64,000 bases of DNA from QYQD01 sp040754095. GTDB taxonomy: Bacteria > Desulfobacterota > QYQD01. This document shows, one piece after another, positions 52,108 through 61,900 of this stretch. The position numbers were made by a program, and so were the translations under genes. Location: assembly GCA_040754095.1 (NCBI GenBank), contig JBFMFO010000012.1, positions 17,732 to 81,731 on the forward strand. Direction: 5' to 3'. Under the pieces are notes generated by a model. That model was not told where the DNA came from. It did not search any database and saw only the letters and a program-made list of their open reading frames with translations. Position 1 is the first letter of the stretch. The number at the start of each line of letters is the position of its first letter.

Positions 52108-54372
52108 ATGGAGAAAATAGCCCGTTTCATATTGCAAAAACGCCGGCTGCTTCTGGCAACCCTCTGCCTCCTTACGCTCTTCTTCGCATCCATGCTCCCC
52201 AGGACAAAGATGGAACATTCTGTAGAGTCTTTTGTCCTCAGAAATGATCCCGATCTCGTCTTCTTTGAAGAATTCAAGAGGAATTTCGGCACCGATGAAT
52301 TCTTTGTCCTGGCCTTTAAGGATGAAAATATCTTCACCAATGAAATGCTGGCGAAGATCAAAGCGCTTACAGAGAAGCTGGAAACCATAGAAGAGGTGCG
52401 GGACGTAATCAGTCTGACCGATGCCACGGACATCCGGGGCGAACAGGATAATTTTTATGTCCGGTCCCTGGTAGAAAAATTGCCGCTTTCCCCGGATGAA
52501 CTAAACGCCCTCAGGAGAAAGGCCCTCCTCAACCCCCTTTATGTCAACAGGTTGATATCCGAAGACGGCCGCACTACGGCCCTTATCGTGAAAACCTTTG
52601 ATCGCCCGGACGATGACCTCTATCGAACCCGTCTGCTCGAAAAGGCGGATGCCGTCATCAAAGGCGTCTTCCCCCAGGGCCGCCCCAAAATCTACAAGGC
52701 CGGCTGGACGGTAACCGATAACACCTTAAGCCGGTATATGATGGGCGATCTCAAGACCTTTGTCCCCATCGTCTTACTCCTGATCGCCTCTGCCCTTTAT
52801 TTGATCTTTAGAAGCCTCTGGATCATGTCCATTGCCACGGTAAATATCATAATCTGCCTTATATGGACCATGGGGTCGTTCCCTCTGGTCAACGCCACCA
52901 TAAATAATATAACCACCATTACTGCCCCGCTCATCATGACCATCGGCATTGCAGTGGCTATCCACATCATCGATCAGTATCGGGAAGACCTGCCCCGGCT
53001 GCCCGACAAAGACTCCGCCCTTATATCTTCCATAAGGCTGGCCATCCTTCCCTGTTTTCTGGCGAGTTTTACCACGGTGGATGGCTTCATCTCGCTGAGC
53101 GCCAATGATATCCCGCCCATACGGGACTTCGGCTATGTGTCTTCACTGGGCATATCCTTTTCCTTTTTAGTATCCATAATGTTCATCCCTATTATGCTCT
53201 ACCTCCTGCGCCGGCGCCCCATAAATCTTAGGCCTCACGAAAATACCTCACAGACGAAGATCATCCGTTTTTTTTACACACTTGTGAACAATCACGAAAA
53301 AAAGATAATCATTCTTACCCTCGTTATAATGGGGCTCTCAGTCTGGGGCGTATCCCGCATAAAAGTAGAGACAAACCTTTTGGAATATTTCAAAAAAGGC
53401 AGCGATGTCTATCAGGCCACGGATTTTGTCGAGAAAAATTTGGGTGGTGTAACTACCATCGAGATCTCGGTCAAAACAAAGGAGCTGGACGGCATACTCG
53501 AACCATCGGCGCTGAAAAAGATAGACTCTGTGGAAGAATTTCTACGCGGGCAGGAAAAGATTGACAGCGTCATTTCTGTGGCAGATTATCTTAAAGACAT
53601 GAATCAATCCTTTCATAACGAAGACCCGGCTCACTACCGGCTGCCGGCAAGTAAGAATCTGGCCGCCCAGTATATGCTCCTTTACAGCGCCGAGGATATC
53701 CGGGATTATATCGATCCTGACTACAAGACCGCCCGCATCTCCGCTCACTTCGGGGAGCACAATTCGAGACAAATCCGGGCCATGATAGACAAGACCGATG
53801 CATTTATCAAACCCTTGCAAGGACCTGACCTTGAGATTCGGGTAACCGGCAAATCCCTGCTTACTGCCAACCTGATCGAGGCCCTGGTAAACGGCCAGAT
53901 ATATAGCCTCTCTCTGGCCGTCTTCCTTATCTTCGGCGTAATCTTTATCATCCTCCGGTCGTTTTCCCTCGGATTTATAAGCATTATACCCAATACTATC
54001 CCGCTTCTCATTAACCTCGGCGTAATGGGGTGGCTGGGCATCCCCCTTAATACCTCTACCGCCATGATCTCTACAGTGGCCATAGGTATCGCCGTTGACG
54101 ATACCATCCACTTTCTCACCCGTTATAAGCACGAGAGAAGAACGGGCAAAGACAACTTCCAGGCCATTGCCATAACCATGCAGTCTAAAGGATCGGCCGT
54201 AATTTCCACCTGCATGGTAATCGTGATGGGTTTCGGCATACTGGTATTATCCAATTTTATCCCGACCATCCAATTCGGCTGCCTGACGGCCTTTACCATG
54301 TTAATCGCGCTCCTGGTGGAACTGACTACGCTGCCCATATTATTGAAAGTTGTTAATCCAAAAGTTAACTAA
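52108..54372 (+). CDS. RND/MMPL-family exporter
   Basis: 754 residues with about twelve membrane segments in two similar halves; each half has a large periplasmic loop. FITGIAVAIHIIDQYRED-like and VAIGIAVDDTIHFLTRYKHE motifs are the MMPL/RND proton-relay helices. With the LolA-like and outer-membrane genes it forms a three-gene lipid/lipopeptide export operon. Divergent FeeM enzymes suggest a cargo of N-acyl amino acid or similar. Confidence 0.9.
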   Translation: MEKIARFILQKRRLLLATLCLLTLFFASMLPRTKMEHSVESFVLRNDPDLVFFEEFKRNFGTDEFFVLAFKDENIFTNEMLAKIKALTEKLETIEEVRDVISLTDATDIRGEQDNFYVRSLVEKLPLSPDELNALRRKALLNPLYVNRLISEDGRTTALIVKTFDRPDDDLYRTRLLEKADAVIKGVFPQGRPKIYKAGWTVTDNTLSRYMMGDLKTFVPIVLLLIASALYLIFRSLWIMSIATVNIIICLIWTMGSFPLVNATINNITTITAPLIMTIGIAVAIHIIDQYREDLPRLPDKDSALISSIRLAILPCFLASFTTVDGFISLSANDIPPIRDFGYVSSLGISFSFLVSIMFIPIMLYLLRRRPINLRPHENTSQTKIIRFFYTLVNNHEKKIIILTLVIMGLSVWGVSRIKVETNLLEYFKKGSDVYQATDFVEKNLGGVTTIEISVKTKELDGILEPSALKKIDSVEEFLRGQEKIDSVISVADYLKDMNQSFHNEDPAHYRLPASKNLAAQYMLLYSAEDIRDYIDPDYKTARISAHFGEHNSRQIRAMIDKTDAFIKPLQGPDLEIRVTGKSLLTANLIEALVNGQIYSLSLAVFLIFGVIFIILRSFSLGFISIIPNTIPLLINLGVMGWLGIPLNTSTAMISTVAIGIAVDDTIHFLTRYKHERRTGKDNFQAIAITMQSKGSAVISTCMVIVMGFGILVLSNFIPTIQFGCLTAFTMLIALLVELTTLPILLKVVNPKVN

Positions 54373-54375
54373 CTC

Positions 54376-54403
54376 TTGACATTGGTAAATTAATGGATAT
54401 GTT
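54376..54403 (+). promoter_or_regulatory. Sigma70 promoter of the MazE/RelE-like pair
   Basis: TTGACA (54376-54381), 16-base spacer, TATGTT (54398-54403); the antitoxin starts at 54442. Confidence 0.55.
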
Positions 54404-54441
54404 TTATTGTAAAATAGTAAAATAGGGGGTTATCATTTACC

Positions 54442-54717
54442 ATGAAGATAAGTTCCAAAAGGCAGGTAGCCATTCCTAAAAAGGTCTTGGAGACGCTAAG
54501 GCTAAGACCGGGCGATGAAATAGATTTTGTAATAGAGGGGAATGCAGCAAAAATAGTACCCATCAAAACTATCAAGGTGCCAAGAGACCAGGCCTGGTTT
54601 TGGACGCCAGAGTGGCAAGAAAAGGAAAGGAAAGCAGATGAGGATCTAAGAAAGGGCCGATATAAGGACTTTGAAAATGTGGAAGATCTCTTGAAGGATA
54701 TTCATGATGAAAATTAG
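54442..54717 (+). CDS. AbrB/MazE-type antitoxin
   Basis: 91 residues. The SpoVT/AbrB fold is seen in MKISSKRQVAIPKKVLETLRL and RPGDEIDFVIEGNAAKIVP; the C-terminal half is acidic and likely wraps the toxin. It overlaps the toxin gene by 14 bases. Confidence 0.9.
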   Translation: MKISSKRQVAIPKKVLETLRLRPGDEIDFVIEGNAAKIVPIKTIKVPRDQAWFWTPEWQEKERKADEDLRKGRYKDFENVEDLLKDIHDEN

Positions 54718-54964
54718 GCGTACAGAATCCTTCCTGAAAGATTACCGAGGCCTTTCACTGGAAATTCAAAAACACGTTGATAAACAGATCACCCTCCTGG
54801 TCAAAAATCCCAGGTATCCCTCACTTAAGATGAAAAAACTCAAGGGCGCTGACAAGTTCGAGGTAAGAATAACCAGGGGCTATCGGATGACCTTACGATA
54901 CGACGGTGAAATCCTTGAATTACGAAGAGTTGGTACGCATGACCTTTTAAGAAAAGAAGGATAG
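54704..54964 (+). CDS. RelE/YafQ-like mRNA interferase toxin
   Basis: 86 residues: FLKDYRGLSLEIQKHVDKQ, PSLKMKKLKGADKFEVRIT, YRMTLRYDGEILELRRVGTHD. RelE-fold ribosome-dependent toxin; partner of the AbrB-type antitoxin. A second ATG 3 bases later is an alternative. Confidence 0.87.
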   Translation: MMKIRRTESFLKDYRGLSLEIQKHVDKQITLLVKNPRYPSLKMKKLKGADKFEVRITRGYRMTLRYDGEILELRRVGTHDLLRKEG

Positions 54965-54980
54965 CCATTTACTGCCTGAT

Positions 54981-55862
54981 ATGAAAGATGATTCTACAAT
55001 CTCCTGGTCATACAACGAGGCCTTCTGCCGGAACATAGGGCTCATATCTCCTGAAGAACAGCAAAAGATTAAGAAGGCCCGAATAGCCATTGCCGGGGTC
55101 GGCGGCGTAGGCGGCCACTACCTCCTCACTCTGGCCCGCACCGGCTTCGAGCGCTTCAATATCGCTGACTTTGACCATTTTGAAACAGCCAATTTCAACC
55201 GGCAGGTGGGGGCTACCATAGAAACCATCGGCATGCATAAGGCCGAGGCCATGAAGAAGATGGCCCTGGCTATAAATCCAGAGGCCGATATAAAAATTTT
55301 CGACCAGGGTATAAACAAGGATAATATCCCCGAATTTCTGAAGGACGCAGATGTCGTGGTGGACGGTATAGACTTCTTCAATATAGAAACCCGCCGTTTG
55401 CTTTTCAAAGAGGCCGGCGCACGCGGCATCTATGCCATTACCTCAGGGCCCATGGGGTTCAGCGCCACCCTGCATGTCTTCACCCCCCAGGGCATGGGTT
55501 TCGATGAATATTTTGATCTTAACGATAATCTGTCTGAGATTGATAAGCTCATAGCCTTCGGCCTGGGTCTGGCACCCAGGGCCACACATCTTAAATACAT
55601 TAAGTCATCATCAATAGACCTTACCAAGCAAACCGGGCCTTCCTTGGGGCTGGCCTGCCAGCTCTGCAGCGCCCTGGTGGCCACGGAAGTCATAAATATG
55701 ATCCTGAAAAAAAGAAAAATAAGGGCCGCCCCGTACTATTTTCAATTCGACCCATATCTTCAGGTTTATAAGCAGGGTTATCTCTTCCGGGGGAATAAAA
55801 ATCCGATTCAGCGTTTGAAACGGTGGTATGTAAAGAAGTATTTTCTAAAATCAGACGGTTAG
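54981..55862 (+). CDS. ThiF/MoeB/HesA-family E1-like adenylyltransferase
   Basis: 293 residues. Nucleotide-binding IAIAGVGGVGGHYLLTLARTGFE, DFDHFETANFNRQVGATIETIGMHKAEAM, VVDGIDFFNIETRRL, all as in ThiF-type E1. The C-terminus lacks an obvious second CxxC pair. No ubiquitin-like protein gene is next to it, and it lies between two toxin-antitoxin loci, so its role is unclear. Its 3' end overlaps a convergent toxin gene by 173 bases. Confidence 0.85.
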   Translation: MKDDSTISWSYNEAFCRNIGLISPEEQQKIKKARIAIAGVGGVGGHYLLTLARTGFERFNIADFDHFETANFNRQVGATIETIGMHKAEAMKKMALAINPEADIKIFDQGINKDNIPEFLKDADVVVDGIDFFNIETRRLLFKEAGARGIYAITSGPMGFSATLHVFTPQGMGFDEYFDLNDNLSEIDKLIAFGLGLAPRATHLKYIKSSSIDLTKQTGPSLGLACQLCSALVATEVINMILKKRKIRAAPYYFQFDPYLQVYKQGYLFRGNKNPIQRLKRWYVKKYFLKSDG

Positions 55863-56082
55863 GTTTTGGCCGCAGATTATCGTCCTGTATAGAGTAAACA
55901 ATACGATATCTTCCTTGCCGAATCCGGTATCGTTCCTGCCCGGAAAGCTTCTCGCAGCCGGAGGGCCTTGGGTCATGAGCAAGTGACCGGATATGGTCAA
56001 TTATGCGCTTGAGGTCTTTCTTTGGAATGCCGTCAAGGTCTTTCGCGGCGGAATGCCGCAGAAAAATGTTATATCCGGCCAC
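55690..56082 (-). pseudogene. RelE-type toxin, probably truncated
   Basis: The first about 80 residues are a RelE fold (YNIFLRHSAAKDLDGIPKKDL, SGQERYRIRQGRYRIVYSIQDD). Where relatives finish with a short strand and HRRDVYR-type end, the frame instead continues into about 50 unrelated residues that lie antisense to the ThiF gene. The junction is near 55860. The C-terminal catalytic end is therefore missing or replaced. Confidence 0.68.
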
Positions 56083-56305
56083 GCTTCTTAAGGTCTTTCA
56101 GCAGGTCTTCGAAGGCAACAAGCGGCTCGCCTGCCCGCTCTTCAAAGGCAGCGAGGTCTTCTGCATCCTCTGCCAGGGAAAGGCGCACGGCACGGTTGAC
56201 CAGCTCGGACACAGACCGGGATGTCTCCGCAGCCTTCAGACGCAAGGCCTTGTGCAACATAGGGTCCGGATAAATCGTCGCCTTTTTTGTCAATGCAGAC
56301 ATCAT
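56069..56305 (-). CDS. RHH/CopG-type antitoxin
   Basis: 78 residues: KKATIYPDPMLHKALRLKAAETSRSVSELVNRAV is a ribbon-helix-helix DNA-binding part, followed by an acidic tail. It precedes and overlaps the RelE-type gene by 14 bases. GGAGG lies before the start. Confidence 0.87.
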   Translation of the reverse strand: MMSALTKKATIYPDPMLHKALRLKAAETSRSVSELVNRAVRLSLAEDAEDLAAFEERAGEPLVAFEDLLKDLKKRGRI

Positions 56306-56338
56306 GCTCCTCCCATGTTTTTGAGCAACATTATAACG

Positions 56339-57193
56339 CTATGGTGATATAGCATCCAGCTTTTCGGCCCAGTCGCACATCTTCATTGGTATTTGGCGGT
56401 CTGCCTGATTTTCAGCATAATCGAGGTACATGGAGACTATGCGTTCCAATGCCTTGATTTCTTTTTCGGTAAGGTAGTTTTTGGCTATGCCGACATCTGT
56501 TTTTAATATCTTCCCCTTTGGCGAATTCCTCCATGTTTGCAGTCCCATGTATGGCTTTTCAGCATCAACTCTACCTGCAATAATTTCAGGCGCTGTTTTA
56601 CCCGTTATCGCCCAGTGGAGTTTGTTCTGAACGGTCTTATAAAAAGTCAGCGTAATATCTGCTTTCGGGTTATAGTCGATGCTGCATTGGGCATATATGT
56701 CGGTAATTTTTTGATAGAACCGCCTTTCGGAAGCCCGTATCTTGCGGATACGCTCAAGTAGTTCATCAAAGTAATCCTTGCCGAAGCGCCTGCCCTCCTT
56801 TAGACGCTCATCATCCAGCACAAAGCCTTTGATGATAAACTCCCGCAGTGTCTTGGTTGCCCATATACGGAACTGTGTCGCCTGATAGCTGTTGACCCGA
56901 TAGCCAACGGCTATGATGGCATCCAAATTATAAAAATTAGTGAGATAAGTCTTGCCGTCTTCGGCAGTTATTCGAATTTTTCGAATAACTGAATTTTCTT
57001 GTAACTCCTTGGACTTAAATATTTCCTTCAAATGATAATTGTTTGTATGAACTTCAACGCCAAACAACTCCGCCATCTTCTTTTGGGTCAGCCAAAACGT
57101 TTCGTCCTGAAAAAATACCTCGATATGAACTGCCCCGTCGGGAGTTGTATAAAATATGATCTCATTGTCCTGCGGTATTAGCTTTTTGCTCAT
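56339..57193 (-). CDS. RhuM-family protein
   Basis: 284 residues: VEVFFQDETFWLTQKKMAELF-like opening, GVEVHTNNYHLKEIFKSKEL, FYNLDAIIAVGYRVNSYQATQFRIWATKTL (typical of RhuM) and WAITGKTAPEIIAGRVDAEKPYMGL. It ends at CDWAEKLDAISP, somewhat before relatives do, so the tail may be lost. Family of unknown biochemical function, common on genomic islands and in toxin-antitoxin surroundings. Confidence 0.85.
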   Translation of the reverse strand: MSKKLIPQDNEIIFYTTPDGAVHIEVFFQDETFWLTQKKMAELFGVEVHTNNYHLKEIFKSKELQENSVIRKIRITAEDGKTYLTNFYNLDAIIAVGYRVNSYQATQFRIWATKTLREFIIKGFVLDDERLKEGRRFGKDYFDELLERIRKIRASERRFYQKITDIYAQCSIDYNPKADITLTFYKTVQNKLHWAITGKTAPEIIAGRVDAEKPYMGLQTWRNSPKGKILKTDVGIAKNYLTEKEIKALERIVSMYLDYAENQADRQIPMKMCDWAEKLDAISP

Positions 57194-57259
57194 ATTACCT
57201 ATCTTTCCTGTAATAAACTCTTCTGCGGATCACGGCAGACGAGAAATACGCACTGTTCT

Positions 57260-57284
57260 AAAAGTGATAATTTTCAACAACGTC
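57260..57284 (+). repeat. 25-bp direct repeat, left
   Basis: AAAAGTGATAATTTTCAACAACGTC (given here as AAAAGTGATAATTTTC plus AACAACGTC). Identical copy at 58797-58821 beyond the Schlafen gene. Confidence 0.9.
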
Positions 57285-57332
57285 CTGGCATTCACGGCAT
57301 CCCGTCCCAATTCCAGTTTAGGAAATGTCATT

Positions 57333-58703
57333 TCATTTCTTCACCACTTCCCAATAGCCGCCCTTGTCCGGGCCGATGCGCTTGAGAACTCCTTTTTTCC
57401 TAAGTCTGGTTATATGGTATTTTACTCCGTCTTCGGTTATCCCTATAACCGCTGCAAGTTCTTTTTGAGTAATATCTGATTTCTTAGTAATAGCTTCTAT
57501 GATTTTCTGGGTAGTTTTCTGGGTAGTTTTCTGGGTAATATCTTCTACCCCTTTTTCACCCAACTTTTCAAATCCTTTCTTGCCCTCAAAATAACTCCTA
57601 CGCTTAAAAGTAGTAATAAACTTTGTCCCTACCTCGCTGAATTCAGTATCAGGTTCTTTTGAGAGCATAAGCTTGATACCCCTGCCCCATTTCTCTATGA
57701 AATGAACACGATGAAGCATCTCTGCAATCAGCTCGTTTCTTCTTTCTGAGACCATCTTTGTCCTGATGGTCTCTATGGTCAGCCCACCATAAAGCAGCCC
57801 CGGGCTCCTTATTTCAACACGGTCTTTGAAAACAGCGATGTTAACAGAATCAAACTCCCGGTAATCCCTATGGCAGAAGGCATTGATTATTGCTTCTCTG
57901 AAAGCCGCCTTGTCAATTTCAGGCACATCTACCCTTCTTAACCCTTCCAGCTTCATGCCGATATGAATATTTTTCAGGATGTATCCTTCGGCTTTTTCGA
58001 TCAGGTAGAAGAGATCTCCTTCAAAATCCTGCATATCAATGGTAAACGATGTGTCTGTTGTGCCGAAAACAGCGCATCTGAGACGGGCATTGGGAAAAAA
58101 TGCCTGCGGTTTTTTGGCAAATAAGATTACGGCTGCATTGAAGGGCTTACCGTCAGACATGAGCTTTAATTTTTCAAGCGCATTGCGTACAGTGTCATAT
58201 TTCAGCGCTGAACCTTTCAAAAAAGATTTGACTTTAGTTGCGCTTATGTCTGTGATCTTTGCTTCTTTGCAAATTTCGGTATCCCATCTTAATTTATCCT
58301 TATTCTTTCCGAGAATCAGCCCTTCGAGTTCTTTAGCGCTTAATTGCCGGTCTTCATCCGCCACCCTCATATATGCCCTGCCATATGCAAAATAGGGGAT
58401 ATCGTTACCCTTAAACCGGACTTTAATACATGCCTTGCCGTCTATTTCGATACGGTTTATGTGAGGATAGATTTTGGGTTCAATATGGTCTGCAATGGAT
58501 TTTGATACATCACGGATTGTTTTTTCCGTTACGTTCTGACCGGCTACAATGCCATTGTTTTTAATTCCAAAAAATAATTCTCCGTGTTGATGTTTATTGA
58601 GAATTGCCGCTATAGATATGATCGCCTCTTTAATCTCAGAAGTAGATTTTTTAAGTTCCAATGTTTCAGATTCAATAAATTTCATATTAAGCTTACGACT
58701 CAT
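57333..58703 (-). CDS. Schlafen AlbA_2 ATPase-like/HTH protein
   Basis: 456 residues. N-terminal AlbA_2 domain: ESETLELKKSTSEIKEAIISIAAILN, GELFFGIKNNGIVAGQ, followed by an ATP-binding-like middle (REAIINAFCHRDYREFDSVNIAVFKDRVEIRSPG). A TQKTTQKTTQK spacer leads to a C-terminal winged helix (ITQKELAAVIGITEDGVKYHI). Such proteins are transcription regulators or defence parts. It is bounded by 25-bp direct repeats. Confidence 0.88.
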   Translation of the reverse strand: MSRKLNMKFIESETLELKKSTSEIKEAIISIAAILNKHQHGELFFGIKNNGIVAGQNVTEKTIRDVSKSIADHIEPKIYPHINRIEIDGKACIKVRFKGNDIPYFAYGRAYMRVADEDRQLSAKELEGLILGKNKDKLRWDTEICKEAKITDISATKVKSFLKGSALKYDTVRNALEKLKLMSDGKPFNAAVILFAKKPQAFFPNARLRCAVFGTTDTSFTIDMQDFEGDLFYLIEKAEGYILKNIHIGMKLEGLRRVDVPEIDKAAFREAIINAFCHRDYREFDSVNIAVFKDRVEIRSPGLLYGGLTIETIRTKMVSERRNELIAEMLHRVHFIEKWGRGIKLMLSKEPDTEFSEVGTKFITTFKRRSYFEGKKGFEKLGEKGVEDITQKTTQKTTQKIIEAITKKSDITQKELAAVIGITEDGVKYHITRLRKKGVLKRIGPDKGGYWEVVKK

Positions 58704-58796
58704 ATCGTCTTAAAGTCCATACCTTCTACGAACTTTTCAATAGAAGAATTTTATGGTCATCTTACCTCTTCCCGCCTGTTCAAAAACTTGGAAACG

Positions 58797-58821
58797 AAAA
58801 GTGATAATTTTCAACAACGTC
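58797..58821 (+). repeat. 25-bp direct repeat, right
   Basis: Identical to 57260-57284, 1,537 bases apart, same orientation. Bounds the Schlafen/AlbA_2 gene. Confidence 0.9.
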
Positions 58822-58951
58822 ACGATATCCCTTACCTATCATTGACATTGAGAAAAGGGAAGGGAACAAATAAATTATGCAACGTAAGAACCAACGTCCC
58901 TATCGTCCTCTAATGACGTACCGGTATCGCGCCAAGCTATCTTCCTAATAA

Positions 58952-61900
58952 TCAGTCCTGAAACCTGAAGCCTTTATCTGCAGCCAGCTTCCACACCTTC
59001 TCCATGGCATGCTTCTGTTTCTGTGTAAGCTCCCACCCTGCCCTAAGTTTTCTCCCAATATTAAAGGCAAAAACCCGCCAGAAGCTGTTGATATTGCCCG
59101 TTTCTTTACCCCAATGCGAAAGCGCAAACCACGCGTTGAAATTCATCGGGACCAGCGACACAGGTTCTTCTTCTCCGAAAAGGCCCGTCTGGGCAGGTTG
59201 TTTGAGGGCTTCACGCTTTACTGGTGCACCATGCGGCACTGCCGGTGGTGGCACAAAACTCTCCTTCGTTGCCTCTTCGCGAGCCTCCGCCTCAGCTTGA
59301 GTTCCCATTTCCTCCGCCTCAGCCTGCTCATCCGAAGCCATGGACGAAGCCACAGTGCGCTGCGCCGATGTCTCCTGATCCCTGAGTGCTTCTGAAATCT
59401 CTTCCAGAACCCCGTCCTTTTCGCGATACCACCTTGTACCGGGTATCCGATAAAAATTGAGGTTCATCACCCGCTCAATGTAGAGCTGTCGCCAGATGTC
59501 ATCCTGTACCTGCTCACCGAACTGGTCGAAATGATGTGGTCCGTCACACTCAACAGCCAGCCGCCTTCCTTCGTCATCCTTCACAACCAGATCAATGTGA
59601 TAACCACTCCCCGGAACACTTACCTGTGTGGCAACGTGATACCCATAGCGCTTTCTGAGAAGCATGCATACTTCTGTCTCGAACTTGCTCTCAAACCGGT
59701 CCCCGGCATAATCGTCTCTCTCAGGTCGATTTGCCACCTCTGCGCAATACGCCAGGTAATCCTTGAAACTTATCCTTCCCGCTCCTCCTTCCGGGAATCT
59801 GCCTATAGGTATAGAAGTGACGGCGATGGCTTTCCGGCGTGCGCGCGTAAACATGACGTTTACCCGGCCGGTGTCGCTTTGGATTGTCGTAACAGAACCT
59901 TGATGGGAATTGGATGCTTGACGAAAGGAATAGATTATGACATCCCGCTCATCACCTTGGAACCCGTCGGCGGTATCGGCGTGGAGCAGGTACTGCACCC
60001 GGGTGTGACTGTCGAAATTTTCCACGATCAGGGCGTTTATGTAGTCCGCCTGTGCCCGGAACGGCGATATTACACCAATGGTGAGGTCTTCGTAATCGCG
60101 GCCGGCCACCATTTCCCTGATAAGCTCGACAATAAAGTTCGCCTCTGGCGCATTTACCCGTGTGTCACGATCCTCAACGCCGTCAACAGTAAGCACTTCC
60201 AGCGAGGGCTGGAAGTGCTTACCCCTGTCGGGGGTAACAACTACCAGATCACCGTCATAGAACCTGTGATTCGACCAATCGATGATCTCAAAGACCGACC
60301 TGAAATGTTCCCTCAGGGCAACGGTTTTCTGTGCAAAATACTTGCTAACCTGGAGAAGCGAACGCCGAGGATCGAACTGCTGGCCCGTGTTGGAACCGTA
60401 AAGACCGTATTTTCTCATTAGTGCATCAATGTCATTGCTCCTGAGAAAGCGGATATCCGCTGGGCCAAGTTGCTTCTCGTCACCGACGACGATGACATTC
60501 TTTGCCCGGTACAGTAAGTGGAGAATGGTCGCTTGGTTACACTGGGATGCCTCGTCGATGATCACGTAATCGAACAATCCTTCTTGAAGCGGAAAGATAC
60601 GGGCCACGTCGTCAATGCTCATGATCCAGCACGGAAGGGCCTGGAGAAGAGGCTCGAACTTTATCTCTTCCCTCATTCTCATAATGCTGCCGCCTTTTTT
60701 CTGGAGCATTAGCCGCATATCCTCGAACTGGCGTCTGGACCCGATATCGGCCAGCACGCGAGCAGTATCCTCCTGAAGCCGTGCCAATACATATTGGACG
60801 GCATTCTGCTTCAGCTTTTCGTGAAGTTCATTCACCTTTCGGGCTATTTTATGAGGATTCTTGGGAATCTCTCCATCCAGCGCGGCCAATAAAGATCTAA
60901 GTCGATACGCCTTAACCGCCGACTCTGCACTGTTGCACCACCGCACCTCCTCTACCTTGCCGGAATCCACGGCCTCTCTTATCTTCTGCAAGGTGTGGGA
61001 CATGGTTTTGAGCGGACCGGTAGCAAGTGCATGAACCCGCCTGTAGTCATCGTACCCGGCGATAACTCTTGAAAACTTCTCGAAGACCGCCGGCGAATCG
61101 GGGGGTATCTTTTCCTCATAAAGAAGGATTAGGGAATCATGGATCCACGTCTCCCAGAGTGTGCCAAGCCGGCTGTCTCGCCCGAGTACCGCGGCCCTTT
61201 CTCGCGTGGTGAAAAATCTGTGGAGATCGGCAAAAAAGTCATGCAACATCGGCAACTGAGTAGCTTCCGTCTGCCAGAGAATGGTAAGCAGGAGTCGTGC
61301 AATGTTTTCCCCATGTGGGATGAGGGAAGCAAGCTTTACTGACCTGGAGACAACAGCACACTGCCGCAATCTTCGGGTGCTCTCCGCCAAGGTGGTAATA
61401 GGGTCGGATACCGCGACCTTGCCGTCCGGTCGTTTCAGGATTTCCAAAATCTCACAGCACGTTGACGAAACACGGTGTCTTGCCTCCCAGTGGTTACACC
61501 AGCTCATGCAGTTTATTGCAATCTCGCGGGCATTCTCGCGAGTGAGGTCCACCTTCAGGTCCTTGGAGAGAACCTTCCGCGTATCGCGCACCTTCTTGTT
61601 TAGAATCCATCGCCACCAGCTGTCGGCGCCTGCCTGTAAGCAGGTTACTTGAGATTTCCTCTCCCAGACAACAGACATATCCAACGGTGGAGACAAGAAC
61701 TCCCGCTGGTTGGCAGTGGACACCATTGTCCGGACGTGTTCACAGCACTCATCAAGTTGCGCGAGCGCCGCATCGTGGGCGGAGATATCCAGCGGCACAG
61801 CGATCTTCCACCATGAGGTAACCTCAAAGTCATTCCCGGCAGTCGAAAGTTCACTGGTCGCCCTATGAAAATCTTCCGCAGAGGATTCCCACCACTGGCA

